Below are positions 4,848-7,514 of a stretch of 7,514 bases of DNA, piece by piece. The position numbers were made by a program, and so were the translations under genes. This stretch comes from Pseudomonadota bacterium. Its GTDB lineage: Bacteria; Pseudomonadota; Alphaproteobacteria; Rhizobiales; Rhizobiaceae. The notes beneath the pieces are model-generated. The model had not been told where the DNA came from. It worked only from the letters and a program-made list of their open reading frames with translations, and searched no databases. Position 1 is the stretch's first letter, and the number at the start of each line of letters is the position of its first letter. Where the stretch lies: NCBI GenBank assembly GCA_023388675.1, contig JAEWFU010000211.1:1-7514 (forward strand), in the 5' to 3' direction.

Positions 4848-6782
4848 ATGGCCGCCTTGGCAGGCGAACGCACCGCTGACCTCGACGTCATCACCATCGG
4901 ACGCGCCTCGGTCGACCTCTACGGCCAGCAGATCGGCGCGCGGCTGGAGGATGCGGCGTCTTTCGCCAAGTCGGTCGGCGGCTGCCCCGCCAACATCGCG
5001 ATCGGCACGGCGCGGCTGGGCCTGCGCTCGGCGCTGCTGACGCGTGTCGGCGACGAGCAGTTCGGCCGCTTCATCCGCGAGCAGCTCGGGCGCGAAGGCG
5101 TGAGCACAGACGGCATCGTCACCGATGCGGAGCGGCTGACGGCGCTGGCGATCCTCTCGGTGCAGGATGACCAGTCGTTTCCGCTGCTTTTCTATCGAGA
5201 GAACTGCGCCGACATGGCGCTTGGCGAAGATGACGTGGCCGCCGGCTTCATCGGCCGTGCGCGTGCCGTCGTCGTCACCGGCACCCATTTTTCGCGGCCG
5301 GGAACGGAGGCCGCGCAGCGCAAGGCGATGCGGCTGATGCGCGAGGCCGGCGGCAAGGTCGTTCTCGACATCGACTATCGCCCCAACCTGTGGGGGCTCG
5401 CGGGCCATGCGGAAGGAGACAACCGCTACATCGCCTCGGCCGCCGTTTCGGCGAAGATGAAATCCGTGCTTGCCGAATGCGACCTGATCGTCGGCACGGA
5501 GGAGGAGGTGCTGGTTGCGTCGGGCGAGAGTGAGCTGCCGGCGGCGCTGAAGACGATCCGCGCGCATTCGCAGGCGGTGATCGTGCTCAAACGCGGCCCG
5601 ATGGGCTGCATCGTCTATGACGGCGCGATCCCCGACGATCTGGAGCAGGGCATCGTCGGGCGCGGTTTCCCCATTGAGGTCTATAACGTGCTGGGCGCAG
5701 GCGATGCGTTCATGTCGGGTTTTCTGCGCGGCTGGCTGCGCGGCGAGCCGCTGGAGACGGCGGCGACATGGGCCAATGCGTGCGGCGCCTTTGCCGTGTC
5801 GCGACTGCTCTGCGCGCCGGAGATCCCGACCTTCGAGGAACTGCAGTTCTTCCTTAAGCACGGTTCCCGCCATCGCGCGCTGCGCAAGGACGAGGCGATA
5901 AACCATGTCCATTGGGCGACCACCCGGCGCAGGGAAATCCCGTCGATCATGGCTTTTGCCGTCGACCACCGCGCGCAGTTCGAGGAGCTTGCCGTGCGCC
6001 ACGGGCAGGATGCGGCCCGCATCGGCGCATTCAAGACGCTGGCGGTGAGGGCGGCGGCGAAGGTTGCCGGCGGCAAGCCGGGCTACGGCATGCTGATTGA
6101 CGAACGGTTCCGGCGCGAGGCGCTGTTCGAGTTCGCGCGACACGACTTTTCGTGGCTCGGCCGGCCGGTCGAGGTGCCGGGCTCGCGCCCGCTGCGCTTC
6201 GAGTTCAGCCAGGATATCGGCTCGCAGCTCGTCGAATGGCCGGTCGACCACTGCATCAAATGCCTGTGCTTCTACAGGCCCGACGATCCACCGGCGCTGA
6301 AGGCCGAACAGCAGGAGAAGCTGCGGGCGCTGTTCGATGCCGCGCGCAAGGTCGGGCGCGAACTGCTGATCGAGATCATCTGCGGCAAGCACGGGCCGCT
6401 CGCGGAGGACACGGTGGCGACCGCGCTGGAGGAGCTCTACGCGCTCGGCATCAAGCCCGACTGGTGGAAGCTCGAGCCGCAGGCCTCGCCTGCGGCGTGG
6501 AATGCCATCGCATCGGTGATCGAGCGCAACGACCCTTGGTGCAGGGGTGTCATGCTGCTCGGGCTCGATGCGCCGCAGGCCGAACTCGAGGCAGCATTCG
6601 CGGCGACCGCCGATGCGCCGGTGGTGAAGGGTTTCGCGGTGGGCAGGACGCTGTTCATGAACGCGGCGGAGGGCTGGTTTGCCGGCGCAATTTCGGACGA
6701 GGCCGCGATTGCGGAGATGGCGGAGCGGTTCGACAGCCTGACGCGGGCGTGGCAATCGGCACGCGGGCGCAGGGCGGCGTGA
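4848..6782 (+). CDS. iolC: 5-dehydro-2-deoxygluconokinase IolC fused to a DUF2090 (probable aldolase) domain
   Basis: The kinase half phosphorylates 5-dehydro-2-deoxy-D-gluconate with ATP. The C-terminal DUF2090 half is thought to cleave the product to dihydroxyacetone phosphate and malonate semialdehyde, the job of separate IolJ in Bacillus. The protein has 644 residues. The PfkB kinase domain spans about 12-330: GGCPANIAIGTARLG (44-58) is the sugar-binding signature, and LGAGDAFMSGFLRG (282-295) is the ATP/anion-hole signature with catalytic D286. A linker near 335-365 leads to DUF2090 (about 365-635), with the segments AFAVDHRAQFEEL, KPDWWKLEPQ and VKGFAVGRTLF. This fused form is the normal alphaproteobacterial arrangement. 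It starts at ATG 4848 after a strong GGGAGGA and is followed 19 bases later by iolD in the same operon. The aldolase role is known from family annotation, not shown by motifs I can verify. Confidence 0.95.
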   Translation: MAALAGERTADLDVITIGRASVDLYGQQIGARLEDAASFAKSVGGCPANIAIGTARLGLRSALLTRVGDEQFGRFIREQLGREGVSTDGIVTDAERLTALAILSVQDDQSFPLLFYRENCADMALGEDDVAAGFIGRARAVVVTGTHFSRPGTEAAQRKAMRLMREAGGKVVLDIDYRPNLWGLAGHAEGDNRYIASAAVSAKMKSVLAECDLIVGTEEEVLVASGESELPAALKTIRAHSQAVIVLKRGPMGCIVYDGAIPDDLEQGIVGRGFPIEVYNVLGAGDAFMSGFLRGWLRGEPLETAATWANACGAFAVSRLLCAPEIPTFEELQFFLKHGSRHRALRKDEAINHVHWATTRRREIPSIMAFAVDHRAQFEELAVRHGQDAARIGAFKTLAVRAAAKVAGGKPGYGMLIDERFRREALFEFARHDFSWLGRPVEVPGSRPLRFEFSQDIGSQLVEWPVDHCIKCLCFYRPDDPPALKAEQQEKLRALFDAARKVGRELLIEIICGKHGPLAEDTVATALEELYALGIKPDWWKLEPQASPAAWNAIASVIERNDPWCRGVMLLGLDAPQAELEAAFAATADAPVVKGFAVGRTLFMNAAEGWFAGAISDEAAIAEMAERFDSLTRAWQSARGRRAA

Positions 6783-6801
6783 ACGCAGAGGGAGGAAGGA
6801 C

Positions 6802-7514
6802 ATGACGAGGACCGTGCGCCTGACGATGGCGCAGGCGCTGACGCGCTTCATGACCCGCCAGATGACCGAGATCGATGGCGTGCGTGTGCCGGTCTTCGCC
6901 GGCGTGTGGGCGATCTTCGGCCATGGCAATGTCGCCGGTCTTGGAGAGGCGCTCCATCACGTGCGCGAGACACTGCCGACCTATCGCGCCCATAACGAGC
7001 AGGCGATGGCGCACGCGGCGATCGCCTATGCGAAGGCGAGTTTCCGCCGCCGCATGATGGCGGCAACGACGTCGATCGGCCCCGGTGCGACCAATCTCGT
7101 GACTGCGGCGGCCCTTGCGCATGTCAACCGGCTGCCGGTGCTGCTGCTGCCCGGCGATGTGTTCGCGAGTCGCATCCCCGACCCTGTGCTGCAGCAGGTG
7201 GAGAGCTTTTCCGACGCGACCGTTTCGGCGAACGACTGTTTCCGCCCCGTCTCACGCTATTTCGACCGCATCGTCAGGCCAGAGCAGATCGTGCCGGCGA
7301 TGGCGAGCGCCATGCAGGTGCTGACCGACCCGGCCGAGTGCGGGCCGGTGACGCTGGCGCTGTGCCAGGACGTGCAGGCGGAAGCCTACGACTATCCCGA
7401 AAGCTTCTTCGAGGAGCGGCTGTGGCTGCCGCGTCGTATCCGGCCGGACAGGGGCGAGCTGGAAGCGGCTGTCGCAGCGATCAGGGCGGCGAAAAAGCCG
7501 CTCATCATCGCCGG
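6802..7514 (+). CDS. iolD: 3D-(3,5/4)-trihydroxycyclohexane-1,2-dione hydrolase IolD, N-terminal part
   Basis: This thiamine-diphosphate enzyme hydrolytically opens the cyclohexanedione ring to 5-deoxy-glucuronate. The frame from ATG 6802 is open to the end of the window, giving 237 complete codons of an enzyme that is usually somewhat over 600 residues. The visible part is the ThDP-binding PYR domain and the start of the central domain. It shows FAGVWAIFGHGNVAGLGEAL (residues 32-51), then YRAHNEQAMAHAA with the cofactor-activating glutamate E66, then TSIGPGATNLVTAAALAHVN and LPVLLLPGD. GGGAGGAAGGA (6790-6800) provides a strong ribosome binding site. The gene follows iolC after 19 bases and is surely co-transcribed with it. 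No frameshift or stop appears in the visible part. In relatives, iolE and iolB usually follow. Confidence 0.95.
   Translation, partial: MTRTVRLTMAQALTRFMTRQMTEIDGVRVPVFAGVWAIFGHGNVAGLGEALHHVRETLPTYRAHNEQAMAHAAIAYAKASFRRRMMAATTSIGPGATNLVTAAALAHVNRLPVLLLPGDVFASRIPDPVLQQVESFSDATVSANDCFRPVSRYFDRIVRPEQIVPAMASAMQVLTDPAECGPVTLALCQDVQAEAYDYPESFFEERLWLPRRIRPDRGELEAAVAAIRAAKKPLIIA

Noticed and set aside
4560..6929. 789-codon open frame on the minus strand across iolC
   Set aside because: It is antisense to iolC, whose motifs are unmistakable, and runs into the regulator and iolD. Its translation is rich in Arg, Ala, His and Asp without domain character, as expected from the complement of GC-rich codons.

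Overview
The window is part of a myo-inositol uptake and catabolism locus from an alphaproteobacterium, most likely of the Hyphomicrobiales (Rhizobium/Mesorhizobium/Brucella relatives). The basis is the GC-rich, C/G-ending codon use, an IdhA-type inositol dehydrogenase, an RpiR-type regulator placed directly upstream of iolC, an IolC fused to a DUF2090 domain, and a GGAA-N6-TTCC operator of the kind reported for rhizobial IolR. Genus cannot be fixed from this stretch.

Layout. Positions 1-1296 hold the 3' half of a sugar ABC permease and a single-domain ABC ATPase, a CUT2-type importer probably for inositol. A short gap with a terminator-like hairpin (1334-1360) separates these from idhA/iolG (1375-2364). 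The 245-base space between idhA and the next, convergent gene (2365-2609) is filled mostly by a 157-bp palindromic repeat element with 18-bp terminal inverted repeats (2417-2573). A second, different Gfo/Idh/MocA oxidoreductase lies on the minus strand (2610-3716). Its 5' end looks frameshifted: the normal ATG with a good ribosome binding site (3738) is one base out of frame with the rest. Divergent from it is an RpiR-family regulator (3866-4720, iolR-like). The 127-base gap after the regulator carries a perfect GGAA-N6-TTCC site, a second near-match exactly 30 bp downstream, a -35-like TTGACG between them, and a leader hairpin. Then come iolC-DUF2090 (4848-6782) and the 5' part of iolD (6802-7514, running off the end).

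How the genes work together. The ABC importer brings in inositol. IdhA/IolG oxidises it to 2-keto-myo-inositol (2-inosose). IolE, which is not in this window, would dehydrate that to the dione. IolD hydrolyses the dione ring, IolB (not in the window) isomerises the product, and IolC phosphorylates the resulting 5-dehydro-2-deoxygluconate. The DUF2090 half of IolC probably supplies the following aldolase step. The second dehydrogenase may act on another inositol isomer or a related polyol. The RpiR protein is the likely repressor of iolCD and presumably of other iol transcripts.

I see no sign of a wholly new system. The points most worth a second look are the apparent frameshift in the second dehydrogenase, the paired operators in front of iolC, and the mosaic palindromic element.
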